Translations under genes and position numbers: made by a program
Assembly (NCBI GenBank): GCA_964629575.1
Contig: CAZVUM010000006.1
Location: 49,767 to 113,766 of the forward strand
Source: JAYPWI01 sp964629575
Lineage (GTDB): Bacteria; Actinomycetota; Acidimicrobiia; Acidimicrobiales; Poriferisodalaceae
Length of the DNA: 64,000 nt
Direction of reading: 5' to 3'
Notes under the pieces: generated by a model
What the model was told of the DNA's origin: nothing
The model's database searches: none
Seen by the model: only the letters and a program-made list of their open reading frames with translations
Shown here: one piece after another, positions 17,851-26,066 of the stretch
How positions within the stretch are numbered: position 1 is the stretch's first letter
How the letters are laid out: every line of letters begins with the position of its first letter

Positions 17851-17890
17851 AGCCCAAGCATGCCCGGTTTCGACGCCGAAAGGTGCTGAA

Positions 17891-17941
17891 AGGTGCCTGG
17901 CACTTTGTGTGACGAAACGTAACATTAGGTGCCAGGCACCT
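17891..17941. repeat. Inverted pair of GGTGCCTGGCACC-type palindromes
   Basis: AGGTGCCTGGCAC (17891-17903) and its exact reverse complement (17929-17941) are separated by 25 bases. Each arm is itself a near-perfect odd palindrome around one base. This architecture, paired short palindromes in an intergenic region, is typical of REP/BIME-like elements mobilised by Y1 (RAYT) transposases in other bacteria; no such transposase lies in the window. The 17851-18083 interval otherwise holds nothing I can recognise. Confidence 0.75.
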
Positions 17942-18083
17942 ACGGCTACTCGTCGCGGTGGAGCAGCTGACGGCCGCCGCCCTCGCACACTTGCATCGCG
18001 AACGAGGCGTCGACGCGATACGGGCGGCAGTTGGGCCGACCCTCCGGTGCGGCACGGGCTGCGGCGAGCGTAGGCCAGCCTTG

Positions 18084-19757
18084 CTACCCCGCGATCGGCT
18101 CGCCGCAATCGGTGAACCATGCGATCTCGCCGTCCGCGCTCACCGTGAGGTGGGTGTCCTGGGTGATCGGATCCGCGTCGCCGACCGTGACCTCGACAGT
18201 CACCGTGTAGGCACCGTCGACGTCAGTGGCGACCTCGTCGGTCGTGTACGCCCAGGTCTCGGGTCCGGTTGCGTCCACGAACTCGATGGTCACGTCAGGG
18301 TTGAGGATCGACGCCAGGTACGTCGAGCACGCGTCAGCGCCGTAGCGCTCCAGAACCGCCGGGTGCAGCTGGTCGAGCAGACCGGCGGCATCGCCGTTGG
18401 CCTGGGCCTGGTTGAAGTCGGCGTAGAAGCCGGCGAAGTCCGGCGGTTGGGAGGCCTCGCTCGTGTCGGGGGCATCGAGCTCACCCTCCACGGAGTAGCT
18501 GATCGCCTCCCCGCCGGGGAGCTCGCCTGCGGTTCCCATCGTGTACTCACCGGTGAGGGTGGTGCCCTCGAGTTGGCCTTCGAACACCACCGTCACGTCC
18601 GGGAAGCCGGCCACGGTGCCCTGCCCTTCGGCGCGGAATGTGCCGTCTTCTCCGATGTCGCCCGTGACCGACACCCACGGGTCGTCGCCGTCGACCGTGA
18701 TGCTGTTGATCGTGATGAACAGGTTGAGCCCCGCGAGCATCCGGACGAACGGGCCGTGGCCCCCAGGGTCACGGCTGATCATCGTGGTGCTGATGAAGGT
18801 GTGCGGCCCGCCCTCGATGGCGGTGGCCCCGGTGATCGTGAACTCGGCGGACCCCTTGGGGTCACCGGTTCCGGTCGATCCGACCTGGGCTTCCACCGTG
18901 ATCTTGTCTCCGACCCGCCCGTTCATGGTGTGGGTGGTGGTGAACTTGCCGTTGGCGTCGGTTTGCCCGTTCGTGATGGCGCCGCCGATCGACAGCGTCA
19001 CCGGTTGGTTCGGGGGACCCGTGACCGTGATGGTCGTCGTGGTGCCGCTCGGTCCCTCGGTGGGGCTCAGCTCGACGGTCACGGTCGGCTGTGCCGGAGC
19101 GTTGTCGAATGTGAAGCTCGCACTCCCGCTCGTGGACCCGACGGTTCCGCTCACCGTGGAGGTCGTCCCGTCCTGACCGTTGAATGTGTGCTCCTGTGAG
19201 GAGTTGCCCGAGGCGTCGGTGTTCGGGAAGTTGGTGATCGCTTGTCCGTCGATGACCACGGTGACCGGCTGGCCAGGCTCTCCATTGACGGTGATGACGA
19301 CCGACGTGCCGCTCGGACCGCTGGTGGGCGACAGGCTCACGGTGGTCTGTTTCGGTGCGTTGGGGTCCGTGATGGTGAACGTCTGCGGAGCGAGTTGGTA
19401 GGAGGTTCCGTTGGGGCGGGTGACGGTCACTGTGACGGTGATGGTGTCTCCCGGCGACCCGGTGAAGATCTGGGGCATCGAGCCGTTGCCGTTGGTGTTG
19501 TCCGTCGCGAAGGTGCCGTCAGGAGTGCCATCGCTGAACTTCGCTTGAATAGCGCTGCCGGGAACCACGCCTTGAACGGCGATGGTCGACGTCGTGCCAT
19601 CTGGGCCTTCTGATGGTGACAGTGACAGGGTGCCGGGGGTCGGCTCCGCGTCTTGATCGTCGTCGTTGCCTCCACCCGCAGTGAACGCGAAGAAGAGAAC
19701 GATCAGTACGAGCAGAGCGGCGGCTGCCGCCAGGATGATGTTTCGCTTGTCACGCAT
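18084..19757 (-). CDS. Membrane-anchored Ig-like repeat surface protein
   Basis: A 557-residue protein with an N-terminal membrane anchor (residues about 6-26, IILAAAAALLVLIVLFF) and the rest outside. After an acidic linker come three Ig/IPT-like repeats of about 90 residues, each opening with a form of LSPTEGPSGTTTTITV, followed by a beta-rich domain and a C-terminal region (about 430-557) with DPDVTIEFVDATGPETW and DTHLTVSADGEIAWF that resembles a small SnoaL/NTF2-like or secretion-related domain (weak). ATG at 19757 was chosen because GGAGGT lies just upstream and it starts the anchor. Function unknown; adhesion or envelope structure is plausible. It lies downstream of astB, 49 bases away, possibly in the same transcript. 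Confidence 0.75.
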   Translation of the reverse strand: MRDKRNIILAAAAALLVLIVLFFAFTAGGGNDDDQDAEPTPGTLSLSPSEGPDGTTSTIAVQGVVPGSAIQAKFSDGTPDGTFATDNTNGNGSMPQIFTGSPGDTITVTVTVTRPNGTSYQLAPQTFTITDPNAPKQTTVSLSPTSGPSGTSVVITVNGEPGQPVTVVIDGQAITNFPNTDASGNSSQEHTFNGQDGTTSTVSGTVGSTSGSASFTFDNAPAQPTVTVELSPTEGPSGTTTTITVTGPPNQPVTLSIGGAITNGQTDANGKFTTTHTMNGRVGDKITVEAQVGSTGTGDPKGSAEFTITGATAIEGGPHTFISTTMISRDPGGHGPFVRMLAGLNLFITINSITVDGDDPWVSVTGDIGEDGTFRAEGQGTVAGFPDVTVVFEGQLEGTTLTGEYTMGTAGELPGGEAISYSVEGELDAPDTSEASQPPDFAGFYADFNQAQANGDAAGLLDQLHPAVLERYGADACSTYLASILNPDVTIEFVDATGPETWAYTTDEVATDVDGAYTVTVEVTVGDADPITQDTHLTVSADGEIAWFTDCGEPIAG

Positions 19758-19806
19758 GTTGACCTCCAGCGATTCGGTGGTCCCGTCGACCGCGAGGCGA
19801 CAGCAT

Positions 19807-21120
19807 TCAGTGGGCGTGCGTCTCACGCTGGAAGTCGTACAGCGGTCCGAGGTCCAGCATCTGGGTCAGTTCGTCGAGCGCGGTCCGCGATTCGGCGACG
19901 AGAGCCGGGTCCCTGAGGTCCGACGGGTGCAGCCGGTCGCGGTAGTGGCGTCGGATCCAGGCCTCGAGATCGTCCAGCGATGCGTCCGACATCACCACTC
20001 CGGGTGCCACAGCGGCGAGCTCCTCGGGCGTCAGCACAACCCGCAGCCGCAGGCATGCCGGCCCTCCGCCGTTGCTCATGCTCTGCCTGAGGTCGAGGGT
20101 GTGCACGGCTGAGATGGGGTTGTCGACGTCTGCCACCGCGGCGTCGAGGTAGGCGGCGGTTCGAGGGTTGTGGGCGACGTCCACCGGTGCGATCAGCGCC
20201 ATGGTCGCATCGGGCAGCGTGACCAGCTGCGAGTTGAAGAGGTACGACGAGACGGCGTCCTGGAGTGACACGGCGCTTCGCGGAACGGTCACGACCACCG
20301 CCTCTGCCAGCGCGGCCTCCGCGCGTATATCGGACACGAACGCGTCCTCGTGGTGGAACACGACCGACTCGTTCACGACCGACACGACGTCGTTGTGGAA
20401 CGCCCCGGCGTCGATTGCGTCGTCGCTCTGGCGGATGAAGATCAGGCGATCGGGTGCGAGCCCGTGGCTCGCTGAGATCAGTCGTCCGGCCGCGAGCGTC
20501 TGGCGTCGCGGGAAGTCGCCGTCCGCGCTGTTCTGCCCGTCGCGGCTGTAGACGAAGATCTGGGTCCCGCGTCGAGCGTGATCGGTGGTGAGACGTCCGT
20601 GGTTGGCCGCACCTTCGTCTGCGAGGCGGGGGTGAGTCGGCAGAGGGTCGTGGACACAGAAGTGCGACGGGTCACCCAAGATCGCTCGCAGGTTGGCGGT
20701 CGTCTGTCGCGCCTCGAAGCTGCGGTGCATCGTTGTCGCGAGGTTCGCCGGGGTCAGATGGACCCGACCGTCCTGTGTGTCGGCCGAAGGAGACACGGTG
20801 GCGGCGTTGGCCGCCCACATCGGGGAGGCGGACATGGCCGACGCGACGACCCAGTCCGGAAGCTCGGGAGGGAGGCTGTCTCCCTTCACCCCCAGGCTTC
20901 GCAGGACGCGGGTGTCTGGCCGATCGTGCGGGGGAAGGATCGCCTGGGTGAGCCCGAGCTCGATCAGGCGCCTCATCTTCGCCACGCCCTGCAGAGCGGC
21001 TGCCCTCGGGTTGGCGACCTCGCCGCCATGGCGGATCGAGGCCACGTTGCCGTGCGAGAGGCCCGCGTAGTTGTGCGTGGGTCCGACGAGCCCGTCGAAG
21101 TTGACCTCGAGCGCGGTCAT
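19807..21120 (-). CDS. astB: N-succinylarginine dihydrolase AstB
   Basis: A 437-residue enzyme that hydrolyses N2-succinylarginine to succinylornithine, CO2 and ammonia in arginine catabolism. Family landmarks are the N-terminal VNFDGLVGPTHNYAGLS, the AFHNDVVSVVN segment with the catalytic histidine, and MSNGGGPACLRLRV with the catalytic cysteine. Length matches the proteobacterial enzyme (about 440). It follows astA with an ATGA overlap, which fixes the start at 21120. No astC, astD or astE is in the window, so only steps one and two are encoded here. Strong identification. Confidence 0.95.
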   Translation of the reverse strand: MTALEVNFDGLVGPTHNYAGLSHGNVASIRHGGEVANPRAAALQGVAKMRRLIELGLTQAILPPHDRPDTRVLRSLGVKGDSLPPELPDWVVASAMSASPMWAANAATVSPSADTQDGRVHLTPANLATTMHRSFEARQTTANLRAILGDPSHFCVHDPLPTHPRLADEGAANHGRLTTDHARRGTQIFVYSRDGQNSADGDFPRRQTLAAGRLISASHGLAPDRLIFIRQSDDAIDAGAFHNDVVSVVNESVVFHHEDAFVSDIRAEAALAEAVVVTVPRSAVSLQDAVSSYLFNSQLVTLPDATMALIAPVDVAHNPRTAAYLDAAVADVDNPISAVHTLDLRQSMSNGGGPACLRLRVVLTPEELAAVAPGVVMSDASLDDLEAWIRRHYRDRLHPSDLRDPALVAESRTALDELTQMLDLGPLYDFQRETHAH

Positions 21121-22121
21121 GTCGCCTCGGCCAGCGGGCTCGCGACGACCAGCCCGTCGTCGACTCCGAGCGCAGCCATCGCTGCGTTGTCGAGCGCGAC
21201 GGTCTCGGAATCGGCGTCGCCGATTGGGCATCGGGTCGCCCGGAATCCGTCCCGCGTCACCGTCGAGACAAGCGCGTCAGTCTCGGTCGGACCGTGAGCG
21301 ACGCGGCCGTGACGTCGTTGTCGGCCTGAGTGGGTCGCGTCCAGGTCGGCGGTCACCGTTGGACCACCGTCGACGGGGTCGAAGAGCTCTGTGGGGCGCA
21401 GGCCCTCACTGGCGAGAGCGCGGAAGGCGGGGAGCGAATCGTCATTCACTCGACCGAGGCATTCGAGGACGGGTGCCGTGAGCCGGATCGAACTCCCGGC
21501 GAGCCGCTCGAGTTCTCCAGGGTCGGCCGCGAGGGCAGCTTCGGCCTCGACGGACGTGGACCACCCGGGCACGATGCGCGCCCCGAAGAGATGCCAGAAC
21601 GGGGCCGCGCCGGTCGTGTCGAACATCCCGCGGATGTGGGACACGATCGTCGTCGGGATCTGCGAGGACAACAGGTGGAGGAGGAGGAACCGACCGCGAG
21701 ACAAGAGAGTGCCCAACCCCTGTCCCCGCGCAGGCGCTGCGAGATAGCTGCTGTCGAGTTCGGTCCGGGTCCAGGGTTGGGCCACGGCGCGCATGACGAG
21801 CCCGGCTCCATCCTCGCCGGTCTCGATCCGCACGCCGAGATTGGGGATCTCGGTCTTGAACGAGCATCCGGTGATCCCGACGACCCGGTCGTTGTCTTCG
21901 AGGACGAGCAGGATCCGGTCAGTCGAGCCCGGGTGAGCAACGTAGGTACCGGTCGCAAGCGCGGTGGTCAGGCGGGCGCTCGCGTCGCAGAGGTGTTCCG
22001 CAGCCGCGGCAGAGCGGGGGAGCGATCCCATGCCGACGGTGTCTGTCGCGTCGCTCAGGACGTCCCAGATGCTGCCCGCCTCGTCGCTTCTGACCGGGCG
22101 CAGCACGGCCGAGGTGCTCAT
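21117..22121 (-). CDS. astA: Arginine N-succinyltransferase AstA
   Basis: A 334-residue GNAT-fold enzyme that transfers succinyl from succinyl-CoA to arginine, first step of the AST pathway. Features matching AstA are LRPVRSDEAGSIWDV at the N-terminus, TDRILLVLEDNDRVVGITG, SSYLAAPARGQGLGTLLSRGR (acyl-CoA-binding loop) and PFWHLFGARIVPGW. ATG at 22121 starts the homologous part; the longer reading upstream is antisense to the TPR gene. Coupled to astB. AST genes are best known from Proteobacteria, so their presence in an actinobacterial scaffold suggests an old transfer or an under-described lineage; base composition looks like the neighbours. Confidence 0.9.
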   Translation of the reverse strand: MSTSAVLRPVRSDEAGSIWDVLSDATDTVGMGSLPRSAAAAEHLCDASARLTTALATGTYVAHPGSTDRILLVLEDNDRVVGITGCSFKTEIPNLGVRIETGEDGAGLVMRAVAQPWTRTELDSSYLAAPARGQGLGTLLSRGRFLLLHLLSSQIPTTIVSHIRGMFDTTGAAPFWHLFGARIVPGWSTSVEAEAALAADPGELERLAGSSIRLTAPVLECLGRVNDDSLPAFRALASEGLRPTELFDPVDGGPTVTADLDATHSGRQRRHGRVAHGPTETDALVSTVTRDGFRATRCPIGDADSETVALDNAAMAALGVDDGLVVASPLAEAT

Positions 22122-22173
22122 CGCACCAGCATTGCGTGTGGACAGGGCGAGGGGCGGCACCCCCGGGTCTGTC

Positions 22174-23472
22174 TCAGGCTGCGGCGAGTCCCGCCACGGG
22201 GCGGCTGGGCTGGCGGTCCTGCACGCCAGCGAGGAAGCGGCGTGCGTCCTCGAGCCGGTCTGCCTTGACGTAGGCGGCGAGCAGTGTGTTGGTCGCGAGA
22301 TCTCGCTGGGCGCGGCTTCCGCCGATACGCACGACCTGTGGGAGCAGCGATTCGAGGACCTGGATCGACTCGCTCCAGCGCTCGGCGGCGAACGCGGCGT
22401 ACGCGCGCGACAGCGACGCGGCAGTTGTTTCGGCGGGGAGCTTGCCCGCCTCCCCGAGCTCCTGGAGAACCTCGATCGTCTCCTGCAGGCGTTCGGTTTC
22501 GCCGAGTGCGGCGTACGCAAGCGCAGCGTGGCTGTCGACGAACACGATCGGGCGGCGGAAGTTGGCTTCGTAGTAGTCCCGGACGGTCTGCCAGGCGGTC
22601 TCGTCCCGCTGGTTGCCTGCGAGCTCCCATCGCCACAGGAACGACGAGGAGTCCGTGAACACGTTGATCGACGGGCTCACGGTGGTGCCCGGAAGGCAAT
22701 TGCTGCGGAAGGCATCCCAGGCGTCGTCGGATCGTTCGGTCGTCATCAGGAGGAGCGCGTAGTGCCACCAGATGTGGCAGTGCAGCAGGCTGCCGCTGTC
22801 GGACTTCGGAATCCATCCGTTCATGAAGTCGAGGGCTTCGTCGTCTGCCCCTCCTTCGAACAACGCGTGCGCCAGCGTGTGAGCGGCGTGTGCGTTGGAG
22901 GGCCGTTGGGCGAGCGACTGGTAGGCGAGCTCGCGGCCTCGATCCCAGTCGCCCATCTCGACGAGCGCGAAGGCGTACACCGTCTGGAACCACCAGTCGT
23001 CGCCGTAGTGCTCGGCCAGCGGCTCGACGAAGGCCAGCTGCTCGGGCTCGCGACCGATCCTGCCGCTGAAACCGATCGATCCGAACACCCCGCACGCCGG
23101 TGCGATGGCGAACGCGTCCCGCGGACACTCGGCCATGTGTTCTCTGGTGAGCTCGAGCGATTCGGGGACCCGGCCTCCGATGACCTTGCTGAGGATCTCG
23201 ACGTGTCGCTGCTCGCGCTCGGATGCGGCCGAGCTGAGCTCGCCGGCTCGTTCGACAGCGCCGCGCGCCTCTCCACCGCGGGCGTTGAGGTGGTGCTGGC
23301 GGGCGAGGGCGATGTGGGCGAGCGCGAATTCTGGATCGGCGTCGAGAGCCGCGCCGAGCTGCTCTTCGACGCCGGCATCCGCGGCGAGCATGCGGTCGAT
23401 CGCGTCGACGTAGGCGTCGCGGGCGACCTCGGACGTCGTGCTGAGCTCGAGCCCGTACCGGTCCTGCATCAT
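22174..23472 (-). CDS. TPR protein of the TTC38-like family
   Basis: A 432-residue all-helical protein without signal or membrane segment. The opening YGLELSTTSEVARDAYVDAIDRML, the stretch ERQHVEIL, YGDDWWFQTVYAFALVEMG and HAAHTLAHALFEGG match bacterial relatives of tetratricopeptide repeat protein 38. Several helix pairs with alternating Ala/Leu spacing support TPR-like repeats. Its biochemical role is unknown; TTC38 relatives have been linked only loosely to metabolism. It lies 52 bases upstream of astA on the same strand, so it may be transcribed with astAB. Confidence 0.8.
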   Translation of the reverse strand: MMQDRYGLELSTTSEVARDAYVDAIDRMLAADAGVEEQLGAALDADPEFALAHIALARQHHLNARGGEARGAVERAGELSSAASEREQRHVEILSKVIGGRVPESLELTREHMAECPRDAFAIAPACGVFGSIGFSGRIGREPEQLAFVEPLAEHYGDDWWFQTVYAFALVEMGDWDRGRELAYQSLAQRPSNAHAAHTLAHALFEGGADDEALDFMNGWIPKSDSGSLLHCHIWWHYALLLMTTERSDDAWDAFRSNCLPGTTVSPSINVFTDSSSFLWRWELAGNQRDETAWQTVRDYYEANFRRPIVFVDSHAALAYAALGETERLQETIEVLQELGEAGKLPAETTAASLSRAYAAFAAERWSESIQVLESLLPQVVRIGGSRAQRDLATNTLLAAYVKADRLEDARRFLAGVQDRQPSRPVAGLAAA

Positions 23473-23548
23473 CTGGTTTTCCCTTGTGTCCGCGATTGGG
23501 GCGAGGGTAGCTCCCGAGGTCAGCCGTCGAGCGCGCCCACGCCGCGCT

Positions 23549-24160
23549 CTAATCCCAGAGCGTCGGGGTGTAGGAGACGGGCTTGGGTTCGGGTTCGGCG
23601 AGGGGTTCTGGGCCGCACAGCCGCTCGAGCAGGCCCGCCCAGTCGAAGGCCTCGGTGATCTCCGACGCCCACAGCTCCACGAGTCGATCCGGGTCGACGT
23701 GCTGGGGAACGATCAGATCGAGGATCTTCTCGATCTCGTCCCGAAACCGTTGGTTGGTGCTGCGCACGCCGTCGGCCGTGAGCGGTGTATCGGCCCGCAG
23801 GCGGACGCACAGGTCGTAGGTCTGCGACCATCGGGCCACCAGTGGCTTCACATCGAAGGGATCCTCTCCGCCTGTCGCCCGGAGGAAGTAGGCGAAGTTG
23901 TCTATGACGGCGCGATCGAGCACGAGGACGTCTGCGCGGGTGCGCAGCTCGAGTTCCTCCTTGATCTGGGCCATGAGCGTCCACAGCTGAGCCTCGGGAG
24001 TCGCGCCCTCGTTGAGACCGAGGGGACTGAACCGCACGACCTCGCGGCCCACCTCGACGCTGCGTCCACTGCGCCCGACCGCTCCGGCGAAGGAGTGGAC
24101 GGCATTGGTCTTGCGGACCGAGTGCGAGCCGATGAATGCGATCTTGCGTGCGCTCGTCAT
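23549..24160 (-). CDS. AAA_28 (NadR-like) P-loop ATP-binding protein
   Basis: A 203-residue P-loop protein. Walker A reads GSHSVRKT (residues 11-18), with arginine where GxxxxGK[ST] has glycine. Walker B region is DVLVLDRAVIDNFAYF, followed by YDLCVRLR and a GVRSTNQRFRDEI segment, the usual layout of the AAA_28/NadR-like kinase family. The ATG at 24160 overlaps the stop of the upstream transglutaminase-like gene (ATGA), so the two are coupled. It may be a small-molecule kinase or a regulatory ATPase; substrate unknown. The R16 change could weaken nucleotide binding. Confidence 0.75.
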   Translation of the reverse strand: MTSARKIAFIGSHSVRKTNAVHSFAGAVGRSGRSVEVGREVVRFSPLGLNEGATPEAQLWTLMAQIKEELELRTRADVLVLDRAVIDNFAYFLRATGGEDPFDVKPLVARWSQTYDLCVRLRADTPLTADGVRSTNQRFRDEIEKILDLIVPQHVDPDRLVELWASEITEAFDWAGLLERLCGPEPLAEPEPKPVSYTPTLWD

Positions 24161-24716
24161 CGGGTGAGATCGGCCTCGATCGGCGGCCCGCCGAACGGAT
24201 CGCCGCGCAGGATCAGATTCGCAGGCCGCAGATCTGGGTCCCAGCAGTAGCGGGTGTAGAGGGCCTTTTCCGCGTCGAGATCGCCGGTATCGGCTGCGAG
24301 CAGGAGGTCCGACACGGGATCGATCCAGGAGGCGTACTCGACACGAGACAGCGCCCGAATTCCCTGGCTGCGTAGTGCGCCGACGCAGAACAGAGTGTGG
24401 TCGCGACAGCAGCCTTGGACGCACTCTTCGGGAGCCCGCTCTGCGTGGAGCGGAGCGCTGTGTCTCTGCTGGTCGATGCCGAGGATGTCCTCGAGCAGCG
24501 ACCGGTGCCGGCCCGGGTTCGAATACGCTGTCTGCGTGGAGNNNNNNNNNNNNNNNNNNNNNNNNNNNNNNNNNNNNNNNNNNNNNNNNNNNNNNNNNNN
24601 NNNNNNNNNNNNNNNNNNNNNNNNNNNNNNNNNNNNNNNNNGTCCTCGAGCAGCGACCGGTGCCGGCCCGGGTTCGAATACGCTGTCTGCGTGGAGTGGT
24701 CGACGACCGAGGTCAT
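24157..24716 (-). CDS. Transglutaminase-like domain protein, interrupted by a scaffold gap and apparently shortened
   Basis: Reading begins at ATG 24716 (MTSVVDHSTQTAYSNPGRHR) and runs to a stop at 24157. The run of N inside it is flanked by two identical 55-base copies; removing one copy and the N restores a single frame of 134 residues. GCCRDHTLFCVGALRSQGIRALSRV is split here as GCCRDHTLF and GALRSQGIRALSRV, the Cys and Asp/His region of bacterial transglutaminase-like proteins. After YASWID the text jumps to PVSDLLLAADTGDLDAEKAL, which in relatives is the C-terminal tail, so about 100-150 residues with the usual HVVAEY active-site part seem to be missing. Probably inactive if the assembly is right. 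Coupled to the AAA_28 gene downstream. Confidence 0.6.
24487..24541. repeat. 55-base copy left of scaffold gap 1
   Basis: Identical to 24642-24696. A direct repeat of exactly 55 bases on both sides of a 100-N gap is the mark of two contigs that overlap by one assembly k-mer but were joined with N instead of being merged. It is an assembly artefact, not a biological repeat. Confidence 0.9.
24542..24641. other. Scaffold gap of 100 N
   Basis: Exactly 100 undefined bases between two identical 55-base flanks. Collapsing gap plus one flank (155 bases) restores one reading frame across the transglutaminase-like gene, so the real gap is probably zero. Confidence 0.95.
24642..24696. repeat. 55-base copy right of scaffold gap 1
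   Basis: Second copy of the overlap sequence at 24487-24541; see there. Only one copy should exist in the genome. Confidence 0.9.
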
Positions 24717-24824
24717 CGGCCCAGCCTTGCAGCTGAGCAACACCGCGGGCCCAATCGCTCAGTCGAGCGTGGCCGGAGTCCGATGGATCCACATCGCGAC
24801 GTCGACCGAATGGAGGGCCGTGCC

Positions 24825-26066
24825 ATGAGCCAGGCCCCCCTCAAAAGTGACATGCCAGTGCTTTCCGACAGCGGTGGACCTGCTGCGCCCCGTGAGTCCG
24901 ACCGATTGCCCGTGCGCCTCGGTGTGCTCGCAGCGGGTCCCCCAGACGACGTGCGTACCTGGTCGGGCGTTCCGTTCTCGATGACTCGGGCCCTGGGCGA
25001 GCGGCTCGATTCGCTGACGTTTTTCGAGGCCACGCCGGTGGGGAGCCGGCGACATCGATACGAGCGTGCTCGTCGCGCGGCGGCTCGGACGGTGGGACGC
25101 GAGAGCCTCCCTCACCTCGATCCGCGGGAGCTTCGCCGCAGGTGCCTGAGCGTCGAACGCCAGATGGAACGGGCCGACATCGACGCGCTGCTGGCCATCA
25201 CGGTCGACCAGCTGGCGGCCTTCGTCGACACCGACCTCCCGATCATCCACCACTCCGACACCACGTTCGCGGGTCTGGAGGGCTTCTACGAGCAGTACTC
25301 CAACCTCACCAGGGCGAGCTCCCGCAACGGCCATGACATCGCCCAGCGGGTGGTTGAGCGCGCCGCGCTGCTCACCTACCCATCGACCTGGGCTGCCCGA
25401 TCAGCCGTTGAGCACTATGGCGCTGACCCGGAGCGAGTGCACGTGGTGCCCTATGGCGCGAACCTCGAGAACCCGCCTCCTGTCGAGGAAGCGCTCGACG
25501 TCACCGCTCGGGACCGATGCCGACTGTTGTTCATCGGGCGGGAGTGGGAACGCAAAGGAGGGCCCCTCGTCTGGGAGACCGTTGCCGAGCTACGGCGTCG
25601 GGGAGTGGATGCGAGTCTCACCGTCGTGGGGACCGACCCCGGCCTCGATCCGGATCATGTCGAGGTGCACTCCTTTCTCAACAAGCAGATTCCGGAACAG
25701 GCCGCGATCTACGACGATGTCTGGCGTCGCTCGGCGTTCCTGTTCATGCCGACGCGGGCCGACACCTTCGGCGCCGTGTACTGCGAGGCGGCGGCGAAAG
25801 GCATCCCGGCGATCGCCACGGACACTGGCGGAGTGGCCGACGCGGTCGCGGACGGAGTGTCCGGACGGGTTCTCCCCCTCTCGGCGCAGGCCGACGCCTA
25901 CGCCGACGTCATCGAGGCCGCATGGGGAGATCGCGCTGCCTATCTCGACCTCGTGTCGGGGTCCCGGCGGCGCTTCGAGAGCGACCTCAACTGGGATGTG
26001 TGGGGCGACCGCACGGCCGCGGTGATCGGCGAGTTGCTCGACTGCGGGGGACACTCGCCGGAGTGA
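24825..26066 (+). CDS. Glycosyltransferase family 4 (GT-B fold)
   Basis: A 413-residue GT-B glycosyltransferase. The C-terminal half has LLFIGREWERKGG, the nucleotide-sugar region SAFLFMPTRADTFGAVYCEA with the family's EX7E-type glutamates, and IPAIATDTGGVADAV. The N-terminal acceptor domain includes HHSDTTFAGLEGFY. No membrane helices, so it acts in the cytoplasm or at the inner membrane face. ATG 24825 is preceded by GGAGGG at good spacing. The stop overlaps the GTG start of the Kelch gene. Acceptor and sugar are unknown; a glycan or small molecule modified together with the Kelch partner is possible. Confidence 0.88.
   Translation: MSQAPLKSDMPVLSDSGGPAAPRESDRLPVRLGVLAAGPPDDVRTWSGVPFSMTRALGERLDSLTFFEATPVGSRRHRYERARRAAARTVGRESLPHLDPRELRRRCLSVERQMERADIDALLAITVDQLAAFVDTDLPIIHHSDTTFAGLEGFYEQYSNLTRASSRNGHDIAQRVVERAALLTYPSTWAARSAVEHYGADPERVHVVPYGANLENPPPVEEALDVTARDRCRLLFIGREWERKGGPLVWETVAELRRRGVDASLTVVGTDPGLDPDHVEVHSFLNKQIPEQAAIYDDVWRRSAFLFMPTRADTFGAVYCEAAAKGIPAIATDTGGVADAVADGVSGRVLPLSAQADAYADVIEAAWGDRAAYLDLVSGSRRRFESDLNWDVWGDRTAAVIGELLDCGGHSPE

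Noticed and set aside
17958..19199. A 413-codon plus-strand frame
   Set aside because: Mostly antisense to the Ig-like repeat protein, without domain similarity or ribosome site.
24500..24540. A GGTTCGAAT-like stretch suggesting a tRNA T-loop
   Set aside because: No acceptor stem, anticodon arm or CCA-like context is found around it and it lies in a coding frame.
24542..24641. Possible insertion or second gene copy at the first N run
   Set aside because: Identical 55-base flanks show an unmerged contig overlap.
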